Shown here one piece after another: positions 52,767-64,000 of a stretch of DNA of 64,000 bases. The DNA comes from Nematostella vectensis. Taxonomy: Eukaryota > Cnidaria > Anthozoa > Actiniaria > Edwardsiidae. The notes beneath the pieces are model-generated. The model was given only the letters and a program-made list of their open reading frames with translations, searched no databases and had not been told where the DNA came from. A program made the position numbers and the translations under genes. The stretch's first letter is position 1, and every line of letters begins with the position of its first letter. The DNA is taken from contig NC_064037.1 of NCBI RefSeq assembly GCF_932526225.1, positions 14,769,703 to 14,833,702 of the forward strand. Reading direction: 5' to 3'.

Positions 52767-54280
52767 GATTTCTTTAGAGCATAACATGAAAAAGCCATAA
52801 ATTTGCTTGGATTGAAGTAAACTCCAATTGTGTTCCTCTTTAGAGGTGTCTATAAAATTGTTGCAATATCTAGTTGAAGATATTATTTCTTTGCAGATTA
52901 ACATTTTTTACTTCGAACTTCAGGCAGTAATTGTCACAAAACATAATTATTTTATATGCATCAAATGCATTCTATAATTATAGGTCACTTCATGGTTGGT
53001 GAAAGCATATGGCATTTAATAATGAAGAAAACTGTGATACTTGCTTCTTCTGAACAAAACCCCATACAGGCGAACTTACAATGAAAGAAAATTATTATAA
53101 ACATACCAAGATTTACAAAAAAAACTGCCATTACATAAAAGTTGTAAAACCGTGAACACTGGAAATATGTATGGAATGTTTGTTCTGCAAGTTCTTCATT
53201 CGAATAGAAATATGTCTCAACAAGTCTCAGCGTTTGATTTGTAGCATCAGATTCCTTAGAAGACAATAAATATTCCACACATATTTTAGGAAGTCACAGT
53301 TTTATCGCTTGTGCTGTAATGTTCTCTCAGCTATCTATAAAATCCTCCTTGAAAGTGATGGAAATGTTTTGAAAACCAGCTTTACACTATTTTGTCAATG
53401 TATATGATAACTCTGACAATAAAAGCAATTATTTGACTTTTGAATGGCAAAGGCTGTCAACAGCAAGATACTTTTCACAACTATAGTGAAGAAAACATGA
53501 TCTTTTATTCGCTGTATGGTATTCTTCTCTTGGAAAGAAACATATGATCAATCCAGGCTCACAGCCAGGATTTCAATCTTTGTTTAACCATTGAGTGGAC
53601 CATTTTCTCTTATGTAGCTTGTCCTAGCTCGCAGTTGTACTCAATTTTTCTCCATTAAATCTTATCTTCCAGTAGAGTTGGGGGGGGGGGGGGGGGGGGA
53701 ACTTCCCAACCCTTCCTGGCCATGATCCTACTGATCAGATATATTATTTAATGTTACAGTTTTTTACACATATATCTTGGAATGTATATAACAGTACAGT
53801 ATTTAACTGATATTTGTACTAATGATACCAAAGTGGCCATCTATATTGGGGTTCAATGACATCAACTACCTTGATTATTTTGACTAATTTGTCTGACTGA
53901 GTCTGAGTCCACTGAGTGCTTGTGTAAAAAAAAAAAATAAAATAAAAAACAGCAAGGCATATTTAACCCAAGCAAGTTCTGTCCAAAATTGTATCAAAAA
54001 AGCCCCTTCTATGTTTGGCAAGAGTACTCAAAAATATTATCTCTAAGGAGATTCTAAGATTGCAGGCTGTATGTTCCCACCTTTTAACGTGTTGTCTGTG
54101 TGATTTTTTTTTTTCAATTTTATATTTCATGCTTTTAACATTTTAAAATATATAATACAATTTGGGATTTGACTTTAAATAGTGTAGAGATTGAAGTATT
54201 CATAAACCCTACTTTACAGAAAGTATAATAAACAAAAGGAGAGTTGACAATACTATAAAAGAAAGAGGAGTGATTTTTAT
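52767..54280. other. Non-coding part of unit 1
   Basis: A/T-rich sequence, nearly identical in unit 2. The 97-codon minus frame at 52985-53278 lacks an ATG start and any motif. A G-homopolymer lies at about 53681-53699. Confidence 0.4.
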
Positions 54281-54400
54281 TAACCTGTAAAACAAACTTA
54301 ATAACACTTTGCTAATCTCCAATCCCTTTGATTATTTCCTTTGTATTCCCTTAGCTATAACTATCACTATTAATGTTGACAATCACTGTTTTACAGGTTA
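54281..54400. mobile_element. 120-bp MITE (TAACCTGTAAAACA ends), unit 1
   Basis: TAACCTGTAAAACA and its exact reverse complement TGTTTTACAGGTTA bound a 120-bp A/T-rich segment. The copy in unit 2 is at 59857-59976. Confidence 0.75.
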
Positions 54401-54544
54401 GTAAAATACCGTCATTTACATTGGTTGAAACATGCATACATGCATGTAACATAAAACTATTTTGATTGTTTTTACTAAACTAGATATTTGTAAACAGTAG
54501 TTTTGTAAAAAATAAAATTCTACAAGAAGCTGTCATTCTTGTTA

Positions 54545-54830
54545 TACATACAGAGATGGGATGCCATATGGCCAATATTTTGAGTATGTGAGAGTTGGGC
54601 ACCCTAACACCACCAGCTGTCCCAGGTGTACACATCCTATTCCGTTCACATTAGGTAAACATAATGGAACTGCTCATTGGCCAATATGTTGACTACATAG
54701 GAGTTGGGCAACCCAACATTCCCTACCCAAGCTGACCCTGGTGTACACTTCCTACTCCATAAACATGAAGCTAGAACCAGTTCATTTTCCATCCAGATAC
54801 TGGGGCTGCTCATTGGCCAATAGAGGCTCA
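54545..54830. repeat. Degenerate ~110-bp tandem repeat, unit 1
   Basis: Two diverged copies and a partial third share TTGGCCAATAT, GAGTTGGGCA and GGTGTACAC-TCCTA words. The matching stretch in unit 2 is about 60120-60406. Confidence 0.6.
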
Positions 54831-54989
54831 TTACCAAGTTCTGTTAATCCTTTGAAAGAATAGTTAAAAGAAGTTTTAGGGAAAAGGTTAAACTACGGAA
54901 AAAAGAGCGTGGCATCCAAAGGGGTTTGATTTAGAATCAGGCCCGCAGGATTGGGTGGTGCTCGGGACTCAGAGCCATAGCAGGCCACA

Positions 54990-55090
54990 TAAGATTGGGG
55001 GGGGGGGGGGGGGGGGGATAGGGGTGGGGCACAATACAGAAAAAAATTAAGAAAATATTGAGGGGGGGGGAACATGCCCCCAGTACCCCA
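54990..55090. repeat. G-rich low-complexity tract
   Basis: Long G runs and a GGAACATGCCCCCAGTACCCC word lie in a dispersed repeat that also shows at 14745-14800. Run lengths differ between the duplicated units and are unreliable. Confidence 0.6.
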
Positions 55091-55555
55091 CCCCCTGCTA
55101 AGACCCTGGGATTCGAGATGAATCATCAGGAAATTCTCTCCATAGGGAATGTTGAAATGTTCTCAAACATTTTCTAAAAGAAAAAATGAATCATTTGATC
55201 ATGTGCAGTTTACCCCTATTTCAATTAAGGTTGCACTCGGAGAATCCATGTATGCTTACCCACAGGGCTTCAAGGTATAAAATATTAATAAGCATAAAAT
55301 AAAAACAAATCCAGGTATCCTGTGAACATTGTCAGGGCTTTCATGGACCAGGATTCAGCCATTTATATGCTAACCATGAAGTACTTTGGGTTACATTGAT
55401 TTTTTAGTGCAACCTTTAAGTGTTTCTACTCTTGACATAAATGCAAAGGGCTTAGACCAATCGGAACCAACCCATCAAACAAATATCTTTAATACTTTCT
55501 ATTTATTTGTAACACTTCAGACATGACATCAAAGATATATTATTAAAAGATTTAT

Positions 55556-56047
55556 ATGTGGAAACAGACTATATTGGAAACTGTTCGACAAAAGTATGGT
55601 GACATCTTGAGGTACTCGCTTGGTCAGGATTGCATGGTGACATGTGTCAGGTACATTTCAAAGGAAGATTTTCTCACTGCAACAAGTGATTGTAAGCACA
55701 CCATTTCAACACAGCACGTTGGTACCACTGGAGTGCAGGAGCAGGAATTCTACCAACACAACTTCTTCTGCTCTGATGAGGGAGGCCGGCTTGGTTTCTT
55801 TATAGGACCTGAGATTCCAATGGTAGATTTTATAATTGCAGAAAAAGAGATTAAGGATGTTCGACTGTTTACATCTGTTTTGGAAAAGGATTTAAGACAT
55901 GAGGGTTTTTGTGTAAGTGGTCGCTCATCACACACCTGGAAATGCTCCAGGTGTGATATTAAGGGGTACCTTCATCAGATGGCATTCCGTTGGTCGTTCC
56001 TTCATGGACCTCAGGCACACAACCATTATGGTGTCCAAGACCAGTGA
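55556..56047 (+). pseudogene. Truncated KCTD copy lacking the BTB domain
   Basis: This is the 163-codon C-terminal part of the KCTD gene at 49121-50459, created by the left breakpoint of the tandem duplication. It opens with the in-frame internal Met (MWKQTILETVRQ) and is identical to the parent except for one Cys-to-Tyr change (EFYQHNFF). The BTB/T1 domain, exon 1 and promoter are missing. It might make a C-terminal fragment if transcribed, but no promoter is visible. Confidence 0.9.
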
Positions 56048-56201
56048 AATAATGACCACTCCACCCATAATTCATTTTTCCACATTTGTAATATTAGGTC
56101 CACAAAACAAGGTATTCCCTAGACATTGAATATAGATTAGGACAATTGTGAGATATAAGGTACACAGTTTCGGATTAAATGATATATTGAATGTTATTAT
56201 T

Positions 56202-56321
56202 AATCCACTCACATACTATCACGAATCTCGCAATTTGATTGGCTTCTGTACTCACTGTCTATTGAACCGACTGCGAATTATTAAAATCGTAATTTTTTCA
56301 AAGGTAGTATGTGAGTGGATT
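56202..56321. mobile_element. 120-bp MITE, duplicated copy
   Basis: Same element as 50614-50733, carried along by the tandem duplication rather than by a second insertion. Confidence 0.8.
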
Positions 56322-56779
56322 TATACTAAAACAATTAGACTACTTGTTCTCATTGACTATCTATTGACTCAAAAACTCAAACTCAAAGTCTATTTATTAA
56401 ATATATTGGGTCTTCTGGAGAAGAATTATACAGATTAAAAAAAGAATAAACAAAAATCAACATAAATCTATTAAAAATTCAACAACAAATAATAGTAAAG
56501 CTTTTAAAAAATGCCAGGGCATAACAAGATAATATTTATTAATAGGCTAGAAGTTTATACATTATGCAAAATTGTAAATAAAAAAAAAGAAATTGTCAGA
56601 AATTCTCATCTATCATCAACTTCTTTATATTTATATTTACAGGTTTTTATGTGTTTTGTTATCTCTGTTTCCTGTGCCCCCCCCCTCGATAGCTTCCCCT
56701 CGCAGTGAATCATGGGAGTACTGTACCCCCCTGTGGTCCCGCCAAATACGAACAAACAACGACCGATGTAAAATCCAAG

Positions 56780-57928
56780 ATGGCGGAAAGCTGTCTTCAT
56801 AAACGTGTCGAAATATGTATAAATGCGAGCGAAGTAGCTAGCGCTGTTGGTAAACATCCTTACCAGCGAAGAAAAGATACTTTGCAGAAGGCATGGCATC
56901 GGTCACATCAGGAATCGTTTTGCTTTGCCAATGCGCGTGTCCCAGTTTGTCAGGCCGAAGTTTCCTCGATTGTCAACGAGTTCATAGAGGGCGATGCCGA
57001 AGCAAGGTTGGAGTTAGCTTTGGAGGAGAATTGGGAAAAGGAAAAGTTTGTTGAAACTCTAAAGCATATAATACTGTCGCCATCTCAGCCTATTAGAAGG
57101 CTGTTTAATAGAATTTTGAAAGCGTTAAAGAACAAACTCTTTCCCGACGAGCGAGAGCTACGAACTATCGAGAATGCTGGAGTTACAAAAAGTACTCTCG
57201 ATGAAGCTGTTGACTCGTTGTGTAAGGACGAGAGTTTGCTTGTACAAGAGGTAGCAAAAAAGGTTTGTTCTAACGCAGGTACAACCGGTCCTGATGTCAT
57301 CAAGGCCACCGAGTCTCGACTTACTAAAGAAAGGGGCGTCAAATTGGAAGGAAAGGCCGTCAAAAGACTCGGCGAAGAACGGGGGAAAAAAGTGGATTTG
57401 ATACAATACGAACGCGATGAAACAGTGGATTGTGATGGCATCGAATGGAGAATTAGAGGTCGGATTGATGGAATGTTAGACGACAAAGTTGTCGAGGTAA
57501 AAAATCGAAAGAATAAGTTTATGCAACCGGAGTACGACTTGATTCAGCTACAAACATATATGTTTTTATTTAACAAGGAAGAAGGGGTACTTTTGGAACG
57601 GCTCAGGCGGGACCATAAAGAGACAATGTACAGTTTTGACAAGGAAGGATGGGAGAATGAAGTCATCCCCGCCCTCAAGAACTTTGTCGTTGAGTTGAGT
57701 AAAAATATCGAGGAAACCAGAGCGTGTTTGTACGCTAAGGAGAGTGGGGCTGAGGACATTCGGGGCAAGCGGCCGGTTCAAGACGATGCATGGGCCAGAC
57801 CCCAAGAAAACCAGGAATCCGAAACCTCTGGCTCGGATAGTGAAGTCCCACTAAAAATGTTTAAAACATCGCCAGAAAATGACGAAGATGATGATACCTA
57901 TGACAATGAAGAGCCAAACTCGCATTGA
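56780..57928 (+). CDS. PD-(D/E)XK nuclease, YqaJ-like, copy 2
   Basis: 382 aa, intronless, same start context (CCAAGATGGCGG). The architecture matches copy 1: ASEVASAVGKHPY, LEGKAVKRLGEE, GRIDG, VVEVKNR and QLQTY. All catalytic residues are kept; Leu-to-Val between Glu and Lys is neutral. It differs from copy 1 by about 34 amino acids spread over the first ~325 residues (for example PDEYDK to QYERDE before the catalytic core) and by in-frame deletions of two codons and one codon. The last ~60 residues are identical. By eye there are about 38 replacement and 2 silent substitutions, while flanking non-coding DNA is about 99% identical. Two intact, expressed-looking genes under divergent selection is the simplest reading. 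AATAAA at 58334. Confidence 0.85.
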   Translation: MAESCLHKRVEICINASEVASAVGKHPYQRRKDTLQKAWHRSHQESFCFANARVPVCQAEVSSIVNEFIEGDAEARLELALEENWEKEKFVETLKHIILSPSQPIRRLFNRILKALKNKLFPDERELRTIENAGVTKSTLDEAVDSLCKDESLLVQEVAKKVCSNAGTTGPDVIKATESRLTKERGVKLEGKAVKRLGEERGKKVDLIQYERDETVDCDGIEWRIRGRIDGMLDDKVVEVKNRKNKFMQPEYDLIQLQTYMFLFNKEEGVLLERLRRDHKETMYSFDKEGWENEVIPALKNFVVELSKNIEETRACLYAKESGAEDIRGKRPVQDDAWARPQENQESETSGSDSEVPLKMFKTSPENDEDDDTYDNEEPNSH

Positions 57929-58333
57929 TTCGAAACGCTTCGAGAACTCTATTCACTGTCTGGTGTGGAAAACCATTCAAGTGTCTGAAAACAAAGAACG
58001 CGTCCACAGGTAACCCAAACCCCAACAGTTATCTTTGTGCGAGACTGTACATTTTTTAAAAATTAACTAATTAATTACCCTAGAGAAAAAGAGAGAATGG
58101 ATATTTTAAGAAATAGAATCAGAAGTGAACTGTGCCACTAGTCAGACAGTTCAGCTGTGTCAATGACATTAACATCAGTTTGTTTTGTCTGGTAAAGTAT
58201 AATAGAGTAGGTAGTCTGAAGAACAATGAACTTTAAAAGCTGTGGTTATCTTAAAATGACAAGTGTGATAAGGAGATGTATCTAGTATTCAAGCTACGAT
58301 CTCATGGAGAAGCCAAAGACTGATGCAAGGTGG

Positions 58334-58339
58334 AATAAA
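58334..58339 (+). terminator. Poly(A) signal of nuclease copy 2
   Basis: AATAAA about 405 bp after the stop, at the same place as in copy 1. Confidence 0.5.
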
Positions 58340-59856
58340 GATTTCTTTAGAGCATAACATGAAAAAGCCATGAATTTGCTTGGATTGAAGTAAACTCCAA
58401 TTGTGTTCCTCTTTAGAGGTGTCTATAAAATTGTTGCAATATCTAGTTGAAGATATTATTTCTTTGCAGATTAACATTTTTTACTTCGAACTTCAGGCAG
58501 TAATTGTCACAAAACATAATTATTTTATATGCATCAAATGCATTCTATAATTATAGGTCACTTCATGGTTGGTGAAGGCATATGGCATTTAATAATGAAG
58601 AAAACTGTGATACTTGCTTCTTCTGAACAAAACCCCATACAGGCGAACTTACAATGAAAGAAAATTATTATAAACATACCAAGATTTACAAAAAAAACTG
58701 CCATTACATAAAAGTTGTAAAACCGTGAACACTGGAAATATGTATGGAATGTTTGTTCTGCAAGTTCTTCATTCGAATAGAAATATGTCTCAACAAGTCT
58801 CAGCGTTTGATTTGTAGCATCAGATTCCTTAGAAGACAATAAATATTCCACACATATTTTAGGAAGTCACAGTTTTATCGCTTGTGCTGTAATGTTCTCT
58901 CAGCTATCTATAAAATCCTCCTTGAAAGTGATGGAAATGTTTTGAAAACCAGCTTTACACTATTTTGTCAATGTATATGATAACTCTGACAATAAAAGCA
59001 ATTATTTGACTTTTGAATGGCAAAGGCTGTCAAAAGCAAGATACTTTTCACAACTATAGTGAAGAAAACATGATCTTTTATTCGCTGTATGGTATTCTTC
59101 TCTTGGAAAGAAACGTATGATCAATCCAGGCTCACAGCCAGGATTTCAATCTTTGTTTAACCATTGAGTGGACCATTTTCTCTTATGTAGCTTGTCCTAG
59201 CTCGCAGTTGTACTCAATTTTCTCCATTAAATCTTATCTTCCAGTAGAGTTGGGGGGGGGGGGGGGGGGGGGGGGCTTCCCAACCCTTCCTGGCCATGAT
59301 CCTACTGATCAGATATATTATTTAATGTTACAGTTTTCTACACATATATCTTGGAATGTATATAACAGTACAGTATTTAACTGATATTTGTACTAATGAT
59401 ACCAAAGTGGCCATCTATATTGGGGTTCAATGACATCAACTACCTTGATTATTTTGACTAATTTGTCTGACTAAGTCTGAGTCCACTGAGTGCTTGTGTA
59501 ACAAAAAACAAACAAAACAAAAAAAACAGCAAGGCATATTTAACCCAAGCAAGTTCTGTCCAAAAATGTATCAAAAAAGCCCCTTCTATGTTTGGCAAGA
59601 GTACTCAAAAATATTATCTCTGAGGAGATTCTAAGATTGCAGGCTGTATGTTCCCACCTTTTAACGCGTTGTCTGTGTGATTTTTTTTTTCAATTTTATA
59701 TTTCATGCTTTTAACATTTTAAAATATATAATACAATTTGGGATTTGACTTTAAATAGTGTAGAGATTGAAGTATTCATAAACCCTACTTTACAGAAAGT
59801 ATAATAAACAAAAGGAGAGTTGACAATACTATAAAAGAAAGAGGAGTGGTTTTTAT

Positions 59857-59976
59857 TAACCTGTAAAACAAACTTAATAACACTTTGCTAATCTCCAATC
59901 CCTTTGATTATTTCCTTTGTATTCCCTTAGCTATAACTATCACTATTAATGTTGACAATCACTGTTTTACAGGTTA
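59857..59976. mobile_element. 120-bp MITE (TAACCTGTAAAACA ends), unit 2
   Basis: Duplicated copy of 54281-54400. Confidence 0.75.
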
Positions 59977-61259
59977 GTAAAATACCGTCATTTACATTGG
60001 TTGAAACATGCATACATGCATGTAACATAAAACTATTTTGATTGTTTTTACTAAACTAGATATTTGTAAACAGTAGTTTTGTAAAAAATAAAATTCTACA
60101 AGAAGCTGTCATTCTTGTTATACATACAGAGATGGGATGCCATATGGCCAATATTTTGAGTATGTGAGAGTTGGGCACCCTAACACCACCAGCCGTCCCA
60201 GGTGTACACATCCTATTTCGTTCACATTAAGTAAACATAATGGAACTGCTCATTGGCCAATATGTTGACTACATAGGAGTTGGGCAACCGAACATTCCCT
60301 ACCCAAGCTGACCCTGGTGTACACTTCCTACTCCATAAACATGAAGCTAGAACCAGTTCATTTTCCATCCAGATACTGGGGCTGCTCATTGGCCAATAGA
60401 GGCTCATTACCAAGTTCTGTTAATCCTTTGAAAGAATAGTTAAAAGAAGTTTTAGGGAAAAGGTTAAACTACGGAAAAAAGAGCGTGGCATCTGAAGGGG
60501 TTTGATTTATAATCAGAAGCAGGCCCGCAGGATTGGGTGGTGCTCGGGACTCAGAGCCATAGCAGGCCACATAAAATTGGGGGGGGGGGGGGGGATAGGG
60601 GTGGGGCACAATACAGAAAAAAAATAAAAAATATTGGGGAGGGGGGGGGGGAACATGCCCCCAGTACCCCACCCCCTGCTAAGACCCTGGGATTCGAGAT
60701 GAATCATCAGGAAATTCTCTCCATAGGGAATGTTGAAATGTTCTCAAACATTTTCTAAAAGAAAAAAATGAATCATTTGATCATGTGCAGTTTACTCCTA
60801 TTTCAATTAAGGTTGCACTTGGAGAATCCATGTATGCTTACCCACAGGGCTTCAAGGTATAAAATATTAATAAGCATAAAATAAAAACAAGTCCAGGTAT
60901 CCTGTGAACATTGCCAGGGCTTTCATGGACCAGGATTCAGCCATTTATATGCTAACCATGAAGTACTTTGGGTTACATTGATTTTTTAGTGCAACCTTTA
61001 GGTGTTTCTACTCTTGACATAAATGCAAAGGGCTTAGACCAATCAGAACCAACCCATCAAACAAATATCTTTAATACTTTCTATTTATTTGTAACACTTC
61101 AGAGATGACATCAAAGATATATTATTAAAAGATTTATATACGATTTTATGTGCTATAGTGTATAATAATTGTACATAACTACATAAATTTGACAAATTTC
61201 TCAATCAATAAATAAGATTAAATAAGTCTAATTGCAAATTACAAAACTGGCATATTGAT

Positions 61260-63736
61260 TTATTGCTTTTTCTTCTCACCATGTTGCTTCTCTAGGTACT
61301 CAGATAGCTTAGATGGGTAGTCGGTCATCACCCCAGCAACCTTTAGCTTCTCAAATGCCAACTCAAACTCATCATCTTCATTCAGTACCCATAAGAATGT
61401 CTGAAAAAGAAATAATTCCAATCATAACATAATTTTTTTACCGGATTAATACAGTAAGTGAGGCAAATGCATTTTGTGAAGCTATGGTTCCATGTTGTTT
61501 GCTTCCTATAAATTTTTAGCTTAAAATAAGAGTTACAACTTTTGTCTTTTCTTGCTATATTTCTTGCATCCCCCTTCACGTCATTTCACAAAACTGGTTC
61601 TTTCTGATTGTGAATTCCTCTTACAAATATAAGGACATAACAGCTACAGAAACTCAAACTGGTGCCTGTATAACTTTCTTAAAAAGTCATTTCTAGATGT
61701 TTTTTTTTTATTCAGTGATGATTACAATTTTTCTATTGACACTGGGATTTCATGTTAAGCTCAAATGGTTTACAAACATTTCCCTGGGCTCCAGAAGCTG
61801 CAGTTTCAAAGGATAAAAAAGGGGAGCTTTTTTCAAATTATATTCTTTTTATAATCATTCAGTACTTCTCTCTTTTAAACTATGGTAACAATGTTGGATT
61901 TTTCTCCAGAGCTCCAGTTACTGCAGTCCCCAAGGATGAAATAGGGGAGTTTTTATTCAAATCATATTGTCTATAATTTGTACATATCTTTTGTATATGA
62001 CATATAATATTAATATTGGATTTTTTTTCCTTATTATCTTGAAAACTCTTGGACCAAGGACCAACCACAGGCTTGCCATCTATAAGTACCATTTTTCCTT
62101 CTCCTGCTCAAAGACAGTTAGTAGGCAGCTATATTGGACATAGACCAGTGGCACCGGTTTGGATACCAGATATTTTTTTGTAGAGCAAGGTATGATAGCA
62201 TGATTTTTTGTTCTTTTTGGGGTAATTAACTTTTCTGAAAATGCAGAAAATGGCATTTATAGAGCTTGAAATTTCAAATTTTCTTGGGGGAGCATGCCCC
62301 CAAACACCCCTATTGTTGGTGTTTCGGTGGAAACTACTCACTCCAAAACCTGGATCCACCCCTGATAAGATAGTTGTTTCAGGAGTTTGGGAGGTGTTTT
62401 CTTTTGTTGGTATTGTCTTGTACAATATGAAACTTAGTGGTCATGACATCTTTAATTAAACACAAACAGGTGCTAGAAAAGGGATAGCTCTGCCCCCTTT
62501 ATTGCAAGCTCTCGTGCAAGTCATCGCCATTCAAAGCTAGACTTAATTAAGTGAGGACATCTGAAACTGCCAGAAGAAAACATGGCAAAAAGTAAAGCCA
62601 TACTATCAAGCACATTTCGAAAAGTGTTCGGAGTCTATTCTCTACAAGAACAATAGCAAAAATTGTCATTGAGAAATTAAACACAATGCACGCTTGTTTG
62701 AATTGAAAAATAAAATTAAAATACAGCGTGCGTACACTCATTCGAAATGTCGTCATTCAGGTGCACATGCAAACAAACAACAAATTTTCAAAATTAATTA
62801 CTTCAAAACCTATCTAATCCCCCCTTGTTTTCATTTGTTATAACTAAAGGCGAATAAATAGACTGTGTTTACTTCAATGATGTGTTTTCGACCAATCTTG
62901 AGCTCTACTATAATAGTTTTTTTTGCCTCTCTCTACGGAGCTCTGCACTGAGTGAAGTCAAATGCAAATGACATCTTGCCTAAGGCAAGTCCCTTTTATA
63001 GTGGGCATTTGTGTTTAAAGCCGCATTGTCACCAGTTTACTTCCGGAGGTCCGACGGAAACCTCAACCGTTAAAAGACAAACGAATCTATTAAAATCCGA
63101 CATATTTAAGAGGCCATCCGCTCTAAATTATCAATCACATCCTCGAATAAACTTCCAGTAAACACAATGCTTTCAATATTTTGAAATATTTTTCGCGTTT
63201 TCTGTTAAAAATCATCGGAGATTGTTAGGTAATCGACCGGAAGTAAACTGGTGACAATGCGGCTTTAAGACTAAACAGTTACATTAGACCTTAGGGTCAT
63301 TTTATAAACTTTACCTGTATTCCCCTCTTTGCAAGATGCTGAAATAATGTGGGTCTAATCATTAACCTTTAAAAAAATTATAAACAACTTTTTTATAAAT
63401 CATGACATTACTGTATAACAATTCTGTTAAAGAGAGAGTGAAATTTTTTTTAGTCTTCGTGTGACATTCTCTCACAAATTTAGTATGCTACACTGGATTA
63501 AAATTTGCTTGAAATTTGTTACTGATTAAAAATAAAGAAGTGAGGCTTGTACCTCTATTAGGCGGCCACCTTTAAATAGTGTGATGCACATTTCTACCCA
63601 CTTTCCATATCAAGAAGTTGCTTATTTAATAGAGGTACCACTGTTTGCACTGGTAAAGAATGTACCTTTTCCACTGTCAACTTACCAATCAACTATATAG
63701 CAGATGGCTCTCATAGTTCTGGGAACTTCAAACCGC
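61260..63736 (-). CDS. GDPD1/3-like lysophospholipase D, last three exons (partial)
   Basis: Three minus-strand exons join in phase: 63736-63686 (RFEVPRTMRAICYIVDW), 63366-63315 (LMIRPTLFQHLAKRGIQ) and 61400-61260 (TFLWVLNEDDEFELAF...GVMTDYPSKLSEYLEKQHG, stop). Each has AG and GTAAG or GTAAA borders. The order and the motifs AKRGIQ, WVLNEDDE and GVMTDYPSKL match the C-terminal end of glycerophosphodiester phosphodiesterase domain proteins of the GDE4/GDE7 type, which release lysophosphatidic acid from lysophospholipids. The catalytic N-terminal part lies beyond the window. The upstream acceptor suggests the coding sequence continues past 63740. AATAAA overlaps the stop codon. Confidence 0.85.
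61786..61970. repeat. Two diverged copies of a ~125-bp repeat in GDPD intron
   Basis: GGCTCCAGAAGCTGCAGT...AAAGGATAAAAAAGGGGAG and AGCTCCAGTTACTGCAGT...AAGGATGAAATAGGGGAG lie about 125 bp apart. They are dispersed-repeat-like with no coding support. Confidence 0.5.
63015..63268 (+). mobile_element. 254-bp MITE flanked by TTAA, copy 2 (GDPD intron)
   Basis: Same element as 31677-31930 in opposite orientation, with intact ends (AGCCGCATTGTCACCAGTTT and inverse) and TTAA on both sides. It lies in the intron between the last two GDPD exons. The two copies differ at scattered interior sites. Confidence 0.9.
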
Positions 63737-63846
63737 CTAACATATAGAAATAAACAAAATAGGGATCAAAATATGGAATGGCATGAATTCTTGTTCGTTT
63801 TGTTCCATTAGAAGGCCACATATTTGACTGAAATTACAGTATCTGG

Positions 63847-64000
63847 CATAGCTGTCAACCCAACTTGGACATGAATCTTGTTAAATCGGGTGAAATTCAG
63901 TATATGCGGTTAAAAAAAGAGAGCCAATGCGGGTGAATACAGAGAAAGTATGAACATTCTCACACAAATTATGTTTTCATGAGGTCCAAGATGTTGTGAC
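63847..64000. repeat. Dispersed repeat, copy 2 (truncated by window end)
   Basis: Matches 37560-37745: ATAGCTGTCAACCCAACTTG, AAGAGAGCCAATG and ATGAGGTCCAAGATGTTGTG. It continues past the window. Confidence 0.65.

Larger units (their letters stand above)
49968..55555. repeat. Tandem duplication, unit 1 (5588 bp)
   Basis: The unit starts inside KCTD exon 2 (ATGTGGAAACAGACTATATT) and contains the 3' half of KCTD, a nuclease gene, two small MITEs and G-rich low-complexity DNA. It aligns end to end with 55556-61139 at a period of 5588 bp (shrinking slightly through indels). Outside the nuclease the copies are about 99% identical. In the KCTD part I see one change in 492 bp. Confidence 0.97.
55556..61139. 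repeat. Tandem duplication, unit 2
   Basis: Direct copy of 49968-55555. The junction reads ...GATTTATAT|GTGGAAACAG with two or three bases of microhomology. The unit ends at about 61139, where unique sequence continues 120 bp before the GDPD stop codon. The order before duplication was KCTD, nuclease, GDPD. Confidence 0.97.

Noticed and set aside
52985-53278. 97-codon minus frame conserved in both duplicated units
   Set aside because: Conserved only because the DNA is duplicated; starts with GTG, no motif, low-complexity composition.
55556-56047. Functional second KCTD gene
   Set aside because: BTB/T1 domain, first exon and promoter are all missing; kept as a pseudogene.
61752-61976. 74-codon frame with internal similarity
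   Set aside because: Similarity comes from a duplicated non-coding repeat in the GDPD intron.

Overview
The window is nuclear DNA of an animal. The intron-rich GT-AG genes for PPIL2, BolA2, a KCTD protein and a GDPD-family enzyme are metazoan in character. Short introns, many small inverted-repeat transposons, a CR1-like retroelement and very long simple repeats fit a cnidarian, probably an anthozoan such as a sea anemone. That placement is inference; no marker in the window proves the species. A 200-N block (12199-12398) marks an assembly gap.

Layout. 1-8190: a 21-bp minisatellite split by a 5'-truncated CR1/L2-like retroelement whose 3' end runs into a 3.3-kb GATA/GGTA microsatellite. 8191-15970: no gene I can support; MITE-like elements, a duplicated ~150-bp block, the gap and a 50-bp tandem repeat. 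15980-16437 (-): first exon of an unrecognised acidic protein. 18750-26366 (-): a two-exon gene for a ~1139-residue disordered protein with 17 clustered SxIP-type (EB1-binding) motifs and a C-terminal CaaX box. 26367-35880: mostly intergenic, with a 254-bp MITE and a tRNA-derived SINE. 35881-39056 (-): BolA2, two exons. 39260-47386 (+): PPIL2, 25 exons, head-to-head with BolA2 across about 200 bp. 49121-61139: an intact KCTD gene and a ~5.6-kb tandem duplication that copied its 3' half together with a complete, intronless PD-(D/E)XK nuclease gene of YqaJ type. 61260-63736 (-): last three exons of a GDPD1/3-like lysophospholipase D, continuing beyond the window.

Three points stand out. First, the two nuclease copies lie in duplicated DNA that is otherwise about 99% identical, yet by my count they differ by about 38 replacement and only 2 silent substitutions plus two in-frame indels, with the catalytic motifs conserved. 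This looks like strong diversifying selection on an unstudied nuclease. Second, the SxIP/CaaX protein has the architecture of a membrane-anchored microtubule plus-end tether. Third, the retroelement appears to have seeded a giant tetranucleotide array from its own 3' tail. PPIL2 (spliceosomal U-box cyclophilin), BolA2 (Fe-S trafficking) and the GDPD enzyme are ordinary housekeeping genes.
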